Shown one piece after another: positions 1 to 11,844 of a DNA stretch of 64,000 nucleotides. Numbering within the stretch: position 1 is the stretch's first letter; every line of letters begins with the position of its first letter. Source of the DNA: Sphagnum compactum. Its lineage: Eukaryota; Bryophyta; Sphagnopsida; Sphagnales. The stretch spans positions 10,096,213-10,160,212 of the forward strand of contig OZ234493.1 of the NCBI GenBank assembly GCA_965153455.1, given 5' to 3'. The notes under the pieces were generated by a model that saw only the letters and a list, made by a program, of their open reading frames with translations, did no database searches and was not told where the DNA came from. The position numbers and the translations under genes are program-made.

Positions 1-3000
1 CATACTTGCCCTCAAGGATAAATCAAACATTTTGATTTTTGCATTTTGAAATGAGATTTGTGCATGATCCCATTGGGTTTGGCCCTTGTATATTGTCTAA
101 ATACTTGCAGAATGTGGACATTTTTTTCATATTTAATTAATGCATATATGTTTCTTAAACCTTAAATAGGGGTATATATGATAGGACTCAAACTCTCCTC
201 ATGTACTACATAATTTTTGCATACGTAAAACCTTTCTTGGTGGAAAGAAAATAATGTTAATATAACTTTATTTGATGGGTAAAACCCATTAAAAAAAAAA
301 ACCCCTTATTCACAGGGATATATAAAAAACAACATACCCATAGAACCATGGTTCTAACCATTTAGGTGCACTTACTTACCCACTAAAGTGACCTAGTTTT
401 GTTTTTACGAACCCACATGACCTATTTTTGCACAGTGAAGATCACTAAGATGAAATTCTATGACATAAAAACTTGGGCACACAATAATCAAAACAAGGAA
501 CATGTATATTAAATGATAAAGCCACTTTCAGAATTACCCACTAGCTTTGAGCCTGTGGCCACCTAAATCAAAGCCAGTGGCCTCGTAAATTCTTGCCATC
601 ACCAACAAAGAAAGGCTTGAGGTCTCTAAAGGGTTTGATCTCTCTCTTTTGAGCCCACTGGCCTTCCTTCTTTTTTCAAATTTTTTAGACCACATAAACC
701 TAGAACAACATTAAACTTCCATAAGAACCCAAATCCCAGATTACATTTTGTAACATCGACCCTTGAGTCCAAATAGATTGCATAAACCAGTATTCATTAC
801 ACCACCCTTCAAATTGACAACACATAAAAAAAAGAAAACAACACAATTCAACTCCCCATTGACTACTTCACAAGTTTTACAAATAATCATAACCCCTTTA
901 TATGATCCACCTTGTAAAATTAACCTGACACACACACACATTGAGAAGATTCTAGATCGCTCTTGAGACCCCTAAGATTTTCATCATCCCCCTCGTCATC
1001 AACCTTCAAATCCACCTCCTAGTCTAAAATTTTATCTCTCAAAGTACATTGTGCAACGAATTTCTCAGTACTTCTGTTACAACCCAAAAATTTAGCCTAC
1101 CTCCCCAAAAACCTTTGGAAAACCAAAAAACATTCCCATCCCCCACTTATCTACCTTGTTGTTCTTTTTTCTTCAGCTCCACAGCGAGAGTTCCGTCGAC
1201 TCCCCCATCGCTTGGTAGCTCCCTTGCCTCACATTCAGCAAGTGTCCAATAATATCCACTCCATCTCACTCATCCCAAATAAAAGAAAACGACATAGAAA
1301 CATCAAAGCCATAAACACCACCGCATCTCCATCATTCCTTTTCCTTATCTCCATTGTTGTCGTGCGTAACCACCCCCAACCGAAAATAGGAGAAAACGTT
1401 TTTCCTTGAAACCCTAAAACTTTTTCCTATTCACATCCAAACCCTAAACTTAAAAATTTGTTACAACTCAACCTCAACTCAATTGGAGTTCATCAACAAT
1501 TAGGTAAGAACAGGCTTCAATAATTAATGGATGGTGTGGTGATGGCTGTTGCTTCCCTCTATGCCTATAGGTGCATAAGTTCTTGTTGAATCCACATGAT
1601 AGCCACCGACTCACCAATAAAGCACCCTATAATTTAGGGTTATTTAGAACATTTGCACAAAATTTCTCTAGTCAATAGAGTTATTAGTAAAGTCTTGCGA
1701 TTAGGGTGTGAGAATGACCAGTTTTGGCAGAATAGGGCATCAGGCGTGTAATTAGGAATGACAATTTTAAAAAGTGAAGTAACTGGGACCCAAACTAGTT
1801 TTTCCACCAATTTTGGTGGTAAACTGAGATTCATCCTGTCTTTCCTTACTTTGCAGATACCGCTGAAAGAGGGGATAGGGGGTGAAAGCATGCCCAAAGA
1901 CAGGGTGAAGACAGAGTGACTTTGCAGATAACTCTAATGTCAATCTTGTATTAGTTGAATATCTATAGCATATGCAATTCAGCTCAAGAACTCTAGATTT
2001 GCTATTTTATTATATCATAGCATTAAAAACAAAAACCTCTTATTTCAAGTGTTTCATAAGACATCCAAAGAGTGGCCCACCAAGATTTACCTCAATAATG
2101 CAAAAAGGTGGACAGATTTTTCACTATATCATTTTCTCATGTTGCCACAGTACTACACACAACACTTTCAGCCTTGTGCACTAGAATGCAATTCTTGGAC
2201 CTGAACACCTTGCAATTGCAAAACGTTTGGCACCATACACATAGTACACGGATGTGACCTTTGGTGCTGTACCAAAGGCCACATTGCCAATTTACAACTA
2301 GAAGTTCTTGCTGTACTTTGTGTCTAGAAGCATGCATTTATCTACAAATCTTATCTGTAATTGTACACATACAGCAAGGGGCAATCCAGAAGAGAGGACC
2401 TTAATTGACATTTGACCCAAACAGTCTCCATCCAAAAGTGAGACCAACTCTCACAAATGGGCCCAAATGTCATCGATTGCATTCGAATTATAAAAATCTG
2501 AGTTGTAGAGGACGTTAAGCTGAATCCTTCATTTTTTAAAGTATGGGATTTGGTTTAGAAATGGAAAATTGTTGCCAGCAAAACTTTAATTTTTAAAATT
2601 TTTGGGTAGCTTTAAGAAATTACAAGTTTTTGGAGAATTGGATCAAGTTTATCATATTTTATTATTATTTTAATAATAATAATAATTCTAAGGTAGACAG
2701 AGGGCATCCATATGAATGAAGTCAAAATTTACCATCCAATGTACTCTACACAAAATTATAGAGTTTCAAGCAAGGTATTTGAGCTCACCCCTCTCTGATG
2801 TTCCTCTATTTTGTATCACGAGTACATGACAAATTTTGGAAATTGGACTTGCTAAGATATTGCCTAAGCTTGAAAATTTTTGTCAATATGGTTTGAGAAA
2901 TGCAAATTGAACATCACAAAGGTGGGAAATATGGTAAGACATGTCCCCTACATCATAGGACTGATTATTTTGAACCTCACATATTGCAAGTAGGAGAAAC

Positions 3001-4920
3001 AGTGGGCTAGTGGCCCAATTTTGGCAACTTTGACATTTAAAGGCTAATCAATCAGATCTACTTGCAAATAATGATGTCGAGACCTACAAGAAATTTTCTA
3101 GTGTACTTGGAGGGAACCTTAATAGACAAAAAAATTCATTTCCAAATGCTGGATTTTGAAAAGAAAAATGTCCATTCTTGCAAGCATTTTGCTATTTGAA
3201 ATGCCTATCTTCTTTTTCATGTTTTTCCCATGATAAAATATCATGGGAAAAAATGAAAAAAAAGTTCTTGTAGGTCTTTACACTAGCTAGATAATCCCTC
3301 AGAGAGGGTATTCTTGAAATAAATGTCCGTTTGATTTTGACATTCTTGAAATGAGCACTTGCTTTACAAAGGTGAGGGGTCATTCATTAGAAGGAGGTGC
3401 AATTATGTCCACTTTGTATTGTACTAAATTTTGAATGAACTATAATATACTGATCAGGATGAAAGTGAGCAACCCTCTAATGAATGGCAACCAATAGCTA
3501 TGGACAAGTGAATTTATTAATACTTAATTTATTAAGTTATTTTTTATTTCATAACTAATTTAGGCTAAGAACTTAAATTACACATTTTGAAAACTTTTAA
3601 AAACGTAGATTAGCATAGGAATTTAGTTCACTTAGTAAGTTAAATGCAACTATGAAAGTTGAAATCTCTCCATGTCACTTTCAGGAAAAAATAAATTTTA
3701 ACCGTAGAATCATTATTTAAATAAATAAAATTATTTATCAACATATATCATTATGCACTTTTTTTTTCTTAACTTATTTTAAGTAGCTTTCCTACTTATG
3801 TTACTTCACATTACATACTTATGTTACATATTTACATAACCTATGATACTAATAGGTTATTTCGACCTATTTTCAAGTTAACATAGGTCACCCAAGGTTA
3901 GGTGCTTATGTTAGTCTTAAGCTATTCTTTTGAAATATTTAGTACAAACAAATACATTCATTAAAGGTTATATGTGAATAGTTAGCTTATATACATCTTA
4001 AAGAACAATAGGAGAATAATTCTCCACCCTAAATACTAATTATTCAGGAAATAATTCCAACACATATTTTACACTGGAATTTTTCATGGGTGCCTGTTGA
4101 GCTTACTGTTTTTTCAACCAAAAAAAAACAAAAAAAAGTCACTTTGGGCCTATTTTGAAAGATCTATGTTTGCTAAAAACAGAATCAGCAAGTGACCAAG
4201 AAGCCACCTTTTTCAAAATATTCTTTGCAAAATGATGAAAGTTAGTCACTAAATAATCACTGAGACAGAAAGAAAAGTAAACAAATTTTCAAAGTTTTGC
4301 TATATTATGGCGACCTATTTGAAACCTAATATTGTCTATGTATGGCGGTTTCAGAACTTCTTTCCTCTAAATCTGGCGACTTTTGGGTGTTGTCTTCACA
4401 AGAATATTTGATGGAACCCTGCCAAACATTTGTTTGAATTTTTTGTTTGAGTAGCACTAGATTTTTTTGGTCACCAAGGGGCCAAAATTCGCGCAAAAGA
4501 AAGGAGGTTGGTCACAGGTAAGAAATACATACTTAAGCAGTTGCAAATTAAGATACTCTTCATAAGTTAGATCATCAGGTTGATTATGTATCCATCTGGG
4601 ATTTAAGAATCAATAGATCTTTGAAATCTGCAAATAATGAAATTTTTTGTATCTTTGATCATCTATAACTATGGGAAGAAAACGAACTATTTGTTTCTGA
4701 AAGTAATGCAAAATGGTTGGTCATTTGTCTAGCTAGGGAAGTTCTACAATCTCTGTCTCTGCAAGTTTAATGTAAATGTGCATGTGTGTGTGTGTTTTTT
4801 TTAATTGCAATGTCTATACGTTGATAGCAAATGACACTTTTAATTGCAAACAATTTTTTATTTTTTTTAAATTCTTTTTACTGCACATGAAAATGCGTGC
4901 ACATACACACAGAGACACAT
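1..4920. other. Gene-free AT-rich intergenic DNA
   Basis: I find no convincing gene in this stretch. Open frames are short, lack family motifs and do not join across splice sites. The part from about 600 to 1450 is pyrimidine/CA-rich on the plus strand and holds two AAACCCTAA-like telo-boxes near 1410 and 1440, followed by a tiny open frame at about 1529. It may be the remains of a promoter or of a repeat with a partial relative near 57.8-58.2 kb. From about 3480 to 4020 the sequence is strongly AT-rich, with ACTTATGTTA and AGGTTA motifs that recur elsewhere in the window. Confidence 0.5.
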
Positions 4921-4926
4921 ATATAT

Positions 4927-4945
4927 AGACAGACAGACAGACAGA
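4927..4945. repeat. (GACA)n microsatellite
   Basis: About four perfect copies of a GACA/AGAC tetranucleotide, directly visible in the sequence. Confidence 0.9.
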
Positions 4946-5169
4946 TCTACAGGAGTGATATACATGATGACAGACATCACTTTTTGTTACATAGATTATT
5001 GTTGGTGATGATCTAGATATAACTTGGTCGTGGTGGGAAGAAGATGATGATCCTTATCCTGAAAAGGATAATTATTATTTCTCAAAAACTTCCAAGATAA
5101 GTCTCTACATCAGCTTGCTACATTAAATAGAAAGAAAGTAGATTGGGGCCTGGAATTAGATTCATGCAG

Positions 5170-5172
<3 letters not shown>

Positions 5173-5200
<28 letters not shown>
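5173..5200. repeat. (AT)n microsatellite
   Basis: Fourteen uninterrupted AT dinucleotides, lying about 500 bp downstream of the stop codon of the minus-strand PLAT-domain gene. Confidence 0.95.
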
Positions 5201-5203
<3 letters not shown>

Positions 5204-5711
5204 AAATGTTTACTGTTGTAGTCCTGTGAATATTTATTATCTCGAGAGCTAGCAGCTAGATCCAAGAACTTGCAGCAACAGCGACACTAAAGAAGTACTC
5301 ATTACAGTAGAAGTCCTCGGAGCCACCTAGCCAGCTAGCTGCTTCAAGATCATCTGTGACCGATCTCCAGCTGCAAAACATTAAATAAGCAGCAACAGCT
5401 CTAGCTAGTAGGCTCTCACAAGATTTGGGGTGCAGGTCAAACAAACACTGTCAGGTCTAAAAGCAAAATGCATGCTACTAGAATGAAGTTGTGCTGCATG
5501 CAGGTCAGGCCCCGGGGTAGTCTAAAGAACTGCCGGCATATATTCTGTAAGCTAGCAATTATTTTGATGTGTTGAGCTTCATGGGTGGCAGCATTGAGGG
5601 CAATGGATATAAGATGATCTGCAGACGTTGTTGTCTGATATCAGAGAGACAATCCGTCTTCCGTGCATACTGCATGCATGCAGTGAAAATTTGGACGTTG
5701 ATGATGATCAG
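5201..5711 (-). other. 3' flank / probable 3' UTR of the PLAT gene
   Basis: This stretch follows the TAG stop at 5712-5714 of the minus-strand gene. It has higher GC than the DNA farther out and no separate coding frame with recognisable features. It is probably the 3' UTR plus flank. I cannot place the polyadenylation site. Confidence 0.4.
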
Positions 5712-7507
5712 CTAGGGTTCGCAGGAGCTGATCTCTCGGGAGATAGTATACGGTGGTTCGTTCTTGGCCAGCCACTCGTACACGTTGAAAACATGGGTCT
5801 GGTACATAAGTGACACCGTGACGGTATCGATGAACCAGCTGGGATCGATGCCGGCGTCGTCGTGCGAGACGTGCATGCGACAGATTTGCTGTACGCAGTC
5901 GCCAATCAACGTGAACGTATCGGTGGAGCCTTTCTGGAAGTTCCGGTTTTGACTCTTGAGTCCCACAAATAGCACCGAGCTACCCAACCTGTCGAAGAAC
6001 TCCACGTTCACGTCCGCTGTCGTCCCAGCTCCCTCTATGTTGCCTGTGGTTGTAATGATGGTGTACGTGCACTGATTGTACTGCACTTTCACAGGCAATC
6101 CATGCATGAGCCAACAACAACAACAGACTCGTGGTTAGTTAGGACATCTTTCTGTAACGCTGCTTGACCTGTAAAGCTGTGAGATGACTGTGAGCACAAC
6201 TAGTGGAAAGAACATAATGGAAAACTGTTGAGCGTTCCTAGAGTTACTAACATGATTAATTACAGATTTTCAACACACTTAGAGCTCTCCAATGGAAAGC
6301 CAATTTCCCTCCAGCAAGAAACAAGGCCCTATGTCGGAGTGGTTTTCCATTAGGCTGCTTTGATCACAGTATTGAACTGTGATCACAGCAGCATAATGGA
6401 TAGAGACTCATAGTTATAATGAAGCGCGGATGGAATAAAAGTCAGGCCTCGAGCGAGCTACCGAACCTGTTGGGATTGCAGCGAAAGGGAATGACTGACC
6501 ATTGTTGTATGCGCCACAGTGGTGGAGTTGGAGGGAGTCGAAGGGGTGTACGGCGGTGGTATATTCGTGTAGGGTCCTGCACCCACACCTGATGTGGGTG
6601 CAGGCACTGGCTGATAAGATGGTGCGAAGAAGGGTGAAGGCCCTGGCGCCAGCTGCTGGAAGGACCCGCCCGGACTAGGTGCAGGTGCGCCCACACCTGA
6701 TGGAAAGGGGTCCTGGCACTTGGAGGAGGAGCTGGAAGAAGAAGTCGGCTTTGGATCATGAAGTTCATGTAACTTCCTGCTCAAGACCACAGTCGACGCC
6801 CGTGATCTGGGTGGAGACGGAAGAGGGTAAGACTGTACCTTAGGTGGTGGACTACTGTAATTGGCCGCCGAAGGCGGTGGCTCATGACTTACATTCACAG
6901 GTACTGATGGCACTCTCGGATCTATACTATGAGGCGGTGGCTCATGACTTACATTCACAGGTACGGATGGCACTCTCGGATCTATACTATGAGGCGGCGG
7001 CGGCGGTTCATGAGCGCGCACTACATGAAGTGGCGGTGGTGCATGATGTGGATGTGGTGGTGGCGGTGCATGATGTGGTGGTGATGATGGTGGCGGCTCC
7101 CGTTGCGCAATCATTGGTGGCGACGACTGGGGTGGCGACTCATGTGCAGCAGGTGGGGGCGGCACTTCCTTCTCCAGAGGCGAATGCGGGCTGCTAGGAG
7201 TAATCGGCGAGGAAACCCATGGTGCAGAATTATTATCATTAGAACTAGAAGCAGTCGTCGTGGTCGTCATCTGGAAATCATGATGATGAGAACTACCAAT
7301 ATCCACAAGCTGGTCCACAACACGAACAGCTGCAACGAACCGAGGCTGCAGCACACCAGAACCACAGTAGTCTGAAGATGCAACAGCCATCATCCCGACT
7401 ATTAGAATGACAAACCTCCATCGACTCATACTGTAGTTGGGAAACCACCACGACGTATTCCAGTACACAGGAACAAAGTCCACAACTGCATCATTCCTAG
7501 TCGTCAT
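5712..7507 (-). CDS. Secreted His/Pro-rich (extensin/AGP-like) protein with C-terminal PLAT domain
   Basis: Two exons, 7507-6467 and 6080-5712, give about 469 residues. The donor is CAG|GT at 6467/6466; the acceptor is CAG at 6083-6081, phase 0, and a second in-frame AG lies 9 bp further in. Residues 31-43 (RFVILIVGMMAVA) form a hydrophobic signal core. Met27 (MSRWRF) would make a classical signal peptide, so translation may start at 7429 rather than 7507. Residues about 95-235 are rich in PPPP, SPP, HH and HAPPP, with a 20-residue block repeated in tandem (171-190, 191-210). Residues 270-325 are AGP-like (APAPSP, APGPSP). Exon 2 is a plant PLAT/LH2 domain: CTYTI near its start, GNIEGAGT, FFDRLG, FQKGSTDTF, SWFIDTVTV and FNVYEWLAKNEPPY, ending with a Cys. 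Plant PLAT proteins are usually short stress-related secreted proteins, so the long Pro-rich arm is unusual. A cell-wall or apoplastic role is inferred. Confidence 0.8.
6081..6466 (-). other. Intron of the His/Pro-rich PLAT gene
   Basis: This 386-bp intron has a GT donor at 6466-6465 and an AG acceptor at 6082-6081 on the minus strand. A TTGTTGTTG tract and further T-rich sequence precede the acceptor. Reading through the donor gives a TAG within three codons, and splicing restores a phase-0 frame that enters the PLAT domain. The Pro-rich module and the PLAT module are thus encoded on separate exons. Confidence 0.75.
6878..6997 (-). repeat. 60-bp in-frame tandem duplication in the Pro-rich arm
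   Basis: Two nearly identical 60-bp units encode the 20-residue block PPHSIDPRVPSVPVNVSHEP twice. The DNA copies differ at only one or two bases (for example GTACTG versus GTACGG), which points to a recent duplication by unequal exchange or slippage. Confidence 0.9.
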
Positions 7508-7800
7508 TTCAGCTGCAGATCACAACTCTGCCGGATCGGAGCTGCTGCAGCAGCTCCAGCTACAATTGGCTAGTGCAAATTGATCACACAACTTGTCACT
7601 CGATCAGCTCTGATCACTCAAATTCTCAAATCGCTGCAACGAATTCTTCAGCTGAATATTCTCTCTACAAGAAAAAAAACCTGCTGCTGCTGCACAGAAT
7701 CCAATTCACAAAACCGCGGGATCTAGAATTTCCAAAGGCAGAATCTTACACCTTCTCCAAGCCTGAAAGTTGCTCAGTCGAATGAGGAAAACAGGGAAGC
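7508..7800 (-). promoter_or_regulatory. Probable 5' leader and core promoter of the PLAT gene
   Basis: The stretch just upstream of the minus-strand ATG at 7507 is rich in CTGCTGCTG/CAGCAG and pyrimidine tracts, like a plant 5' UTR. I see no long competing frame. The transcription start cannot be fixed. Confidence 0.4.
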
Positions 7801-7810
7801 AACGCCCGTA

Positions 7811-7882
7811 TATATACGTAAACCAATACGTACTATATACCTAAACTGATACGTACTACATGTGTAAATCCATACGTACTCA
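7811..7882. promoter_or_regulatory. Array of four TACGTA boxes
   Basis: The palindrome TACGTA occurs at 7815-7820, 7827-7832, 7850-7855 and 7873-7878. The last three sit in similar 22-24-bp units (TAAA-CCATACGTACT type). The core is ACGT in the A-box form (TACGTA), which plant bZIP factors are known to bind. The array lies 300-370 bp upstream of the ATG of the PLAT-domain gene. A role in its regulation is inferred. Confidence 0.55.
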
Positions 7883-10480
7883 ATATGGTAGGAATTGGCA
7901 GTTTTTTTGGAGGTGGGTGGTTGGCGGGTTTGTTTTTTTAATGGCGAAAAATGAGCATTTTTTGGGTTTTTAGTGGCCAAATTTCGACCAATTTTTTTAA
8001 TTGACTGATTTTGGTATTATGTTCCAGTGGGTTAGCAAACAATATATAAAGATGCTTACATAATTTTCTCTTTTGCATTCTGTTTTTAGCCAGATTTGGT
8101 TGAATTCTTTTTATGGATGATTAATTGCCACTTCAGAACCATCACAAAATTGGAAAAACCAAAATTTAAACGAAAATAGAAACAAAAGAGCACTGGTAGT
8201 AGGGACCAGGGATATATTTTTTCCAATTTCTGGATATACAAAATTTGGTGAATTTTTCCCAAAAATAACAAAATCAGTCAAATTTACACTCCAGAATAAA
8301 CTTCCAAAACTTTCCCATATTTTTGTCCAAAAACAGAAACATAGCTAGGAATCAGGACCTGGCCTTAGAGTTTATTGTAATTTAATTTTCAATGTAGGAG
8401 AGAAAATGTTAACTTCATGCAAAATGATTGGTGATGATGATCTATTTGTTGAATTCATAATTGGCATGGCATGTACTACTACTGCAGCTACTTGCAAGTT
8501 GTGCAGTGAACTGTTTGTTTTTTCTCCCCTTTCAGTTTTCTGATGTAGCATTGTTACCCCATCATCCCAAACAAAGATTTAACCTGAATTGCTGAAAAGT
8601 TTGTTAAAAACTTTTGAATCTGGAAAAAACTGATGAAAAACTGTAGAAAACAGCCCCCACACTAACTAACATGCCTGTTGAAATGTGGAGAATTTTTCTC
8701 TAAATTTTTTTTTTTCGTTTTAAATACTTGGTGATTTTTTTAAATCCAGGAATTTACAGTCGAACCTATAAGCCTTTTATTTTTTTTGAGTTTGACACTT
8801 TGCAAAAAAATTCCAGAAACAAAAAAAGTGTTGCAGTGTATATATCCAGTAGCAAATTACATGGTACATTACCATCTCGCTCTATCTATCAGGGGATATG
8901 TCACCCCTTCAAATTTCACACTTTTGTGCTTCAGATTTTGTTAAGGATGATGTATATTTATCTGTTTTCTATTTTATAGGTATGCATTGGCTTCACCCTA
9001 AGATTTAGTACTAATATTTGATGCAATGTTTATTTTTTCTTTCATTGTTTTGATTTGCAAAAGTGGTAATTTTTTTCCTGGAAAAAATATCTTCTTTTCC
9101 AAGTCTTTCTCAATCTGTTTGCAATTTGGCACCAAAAATATCACTGATTACGCAATTGAGCCACATGTTGAGTAGTTGGACTTTAAATATTGAAAAAAAA
9201 CTTTAAAAAATTAGAGATGTTTAGTTCATGTCTTCTTTGACATTAGCTGAAAAACGCGTGCAATAGTAGAATTCATGTAGTGATGGAGCTCAAGTGATGA
9301 GTATAACTTTGAACTTGACTTGCCAAGCATATGGGACTAATGCCACCTAACAGTAGATTTCATGTCTAAGTAATGTGCACAAGTGATGCATAGTTTGCCG
9401 AGCACAGGAATCCCATGTTGTTTTGTGGTTGGTAGGCCTTCCCCACCCCTCCCTTCATTCATGTACCAGTCCCATGTGGAGAGTAGGTAGATGTCTTGTA
9501 GCCGTTGTTGTGCTTGAAGGACATCATCTCTACGTACCTTTCTCCTTTGTACCTACGTCTAAGTAACACATATGGAAGTAAATTGGAAAATTCTACCTAG
9601 AATTTTCTATTATAACTACTTCTTTGGAGTGCTATTTTGATCATTTTGCTAAACACCTGAAATTCACTGCAAATTGATTTAGAAAAAAACTACTTACTGC
9701 TAATGATTAAACAAATCCTAGGAATATTTTGGGCCCACACACAATGAAGTGTGTGGTACCCACCCTTGCTGTTACAATGCTTAGGACAGACCTATCAATG
9801 ATGAAACTAGTACTCTATTGAATGATTAAGGCTCTTTAGCCACAATTTGGAACTCCAGGGTTGAAATCCGGGAATGGGTAGGGTGCAATTTTTTTTACTG
9901 TCATTGTGTTTGCATGCTTTTTACAAATTACAACCAGTGTTTTTCTTTTGGAAAATTATCATCATCACTTGGTGGCAAAAGGAAAATCCAGTGTGACTCA
10001 TACAAATTATGATCTTTGTGAAGAAAAAGTGCCAGAGTTGCCAGATTTTGAGGGAAAAAGTTATGAAATCATCGCATTAATAGGTTCCAGCAATTCGCCA
10101 AAAAAAATAGCAGGATTCTTAAGATTTTTTACTCTAACCTCTGACCTGAACCCAAATTTGGTCCCTTGAGGATGAGCCCAGTGGGACTACGACCTTCATC
10201 TATCCTAAGGAGATACAACTCACTCTTTGAAGTGGGTAGCCACCAGTGTTTGTTTTTTCATATTTGGAAATTAGCCCTAGTGGCCCCTTCTGCAGTAGCT
10301 ATGGTGCTCAAGTGGTCTAAAGTTGCAGGAGCTCTGATTGGGCTCACCCCCACAATTCTTTTATATATTTGGCTGCTAGTTAATTTGGTGGGGTGAATAT
10401 GTGGCCCCCACTCTAATTTGAACATTGAAAAGCATTTGGCTATTAAGGGATTTCTCTTGTAATTTTTATGGGGAGTATGC
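7883..10480. other. Gene-free intergenic DNA with repeat fragments
   Basis: No coding gene is recognised. TTGACTGATTTTG at about 8001 recurs inverted at about 8269, so a decayed inverted-repeat element about 280 bp long is possible. At about 9820-9890 a segment resembles a tRNA-derived head: ATGATTAAGGCTC as a box-A-like motif and GGTTGAAATCC as a box-B-like motif, about 30 bp apart. It could be an old SINE. I see no matching tail or target duplication. Confidence 0.35.
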
Positions 10481-11040
10481 AATTGGATAGATGCAGATTT
10501 GGGCTAGGTGAAATAACTTATTCTCTAAATCTGGCAATTCCATGTGACATCTAATAGACTTTTTGGGCAACCAAGCAAAATGTTTGCTGGACATTGCAAA
10601 TTGCAAACAGTAAACCCAAGGACAAAACTTGCAAAAGACTTACACTAAATCAATTGAGGGGGAATTGAATCCCTAAAACTGGCCTTTCCAGCTCAACTGA
10701 CCTGCAAAATCAAACCAAATTAGGCTACATTGACGTTGCTACAGACAACAAATGTAAAAAAAAGCAAGGGAAAGAGACTCATAGCATGCTGTCATCATGG
10801 AAACAAAAGGAATTAAGCTTGGAATTCATCAGACACAAGCAAAGCCAAAAAACTTTTGCTATTACCAAAAATTGTAATGTAGATGCCTTGCAAAATTGCT
10901 ACAAGAGCTTCCTCCTCTGTAGAAGCTTTGTAGGCCTCAAATAAGATGTTCATTGCATCTTAGCCATCATAAGAATAACGGTGTCAAGCAAATCTCCATT
11001 GCTCAATGCATTCTTCACAATGAAAGTTCTATATAGTATA
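10481..11040. other. Intergenic flank of the hAT relic
   Basis: No gene is seen. This AT-rich sequence lies beyond the C-terminal end of the hAT transposase remnant. The terminal inverted repeat of that element should be here, but I could not identify one. Confidence 0.3.
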
Positions 11041-11844
11041 GAAATGTTGCGCAAACATGTGCACAACCAATGGCAAATGGGTGGTGAGTCTATTGTGGAG
11101 CTTGGACTTCATAAAGCCAAAGTAGAAAAATAGGGCTCATCCTCCACACTACCAACTACTTGTACTATAGCGAGCTCAACCAATTTCACATATTCTAGGA
11201 AGTTGAAAACAAGAATTCGAGATGTTGTCACAAGGCACCACATCCTGGTTAGAAGGTTTGTGTCAAAGGGAGGCCATGCATGCGCCACATTTGATTTCAT
11301 AGTCAACTTGAACATGCCCTATTGGCATTCAAGGTCATTTGCATTCAAGAGCTCAGGCACATGAACCTCCTTGTTGTTCATCTAGTGCTGAACCTTGCCA
11401 TAACAAAAAGCTCCTTTAAGAACTTCAAGGTGTTTGCCAAATGACATATCACAATATGCTTGGAGTTTATACTGGGGACACATAATGCCAAATGCATCCA
11501 TAATGGCATGAGCTAGAAACCTAATATCTAGCTCATGAATAAGTCCTTCTTTAGCCCTTGCCAAAACACAAACATATGGCAACAAGTGCAAACAAAGTTC
11601 AAACCCTCAAAATGTGAATTAGACTACAAATTCAAAAAGGCTAAGCATGTTAAACATATTTTCCAACTTTTGTAACCCCTGCCAAAGCACAAAAACAGAT
11701 GGCAAACAATTGATTAAAACCCAAAAAACAGAAAAAAAAAAAAAAACCAAAGGGGATGCAAAATTTACTTATGCATTAGTTCTTCACTAAAGACTCAACA
11801 CAAGAAATACTTCTATCACAAATGAAGTAACCATGGTCTCCAAA

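Noticed and set aside
6844-7375. Plus-strand frames rich in Val/His/Asp opposite the Pro-rich exon
   Set aside because: Shadows of the GC-rich, Pro-coding repeats on the minus strand. They show no family features.
9820-9890. Possible tRNA gene or SINE head
   Set aside because: Box-A-like and box-B-like motifs are present, but no cloverleaf can be formed and no tail or target duplication is visible. Kept only as a note.
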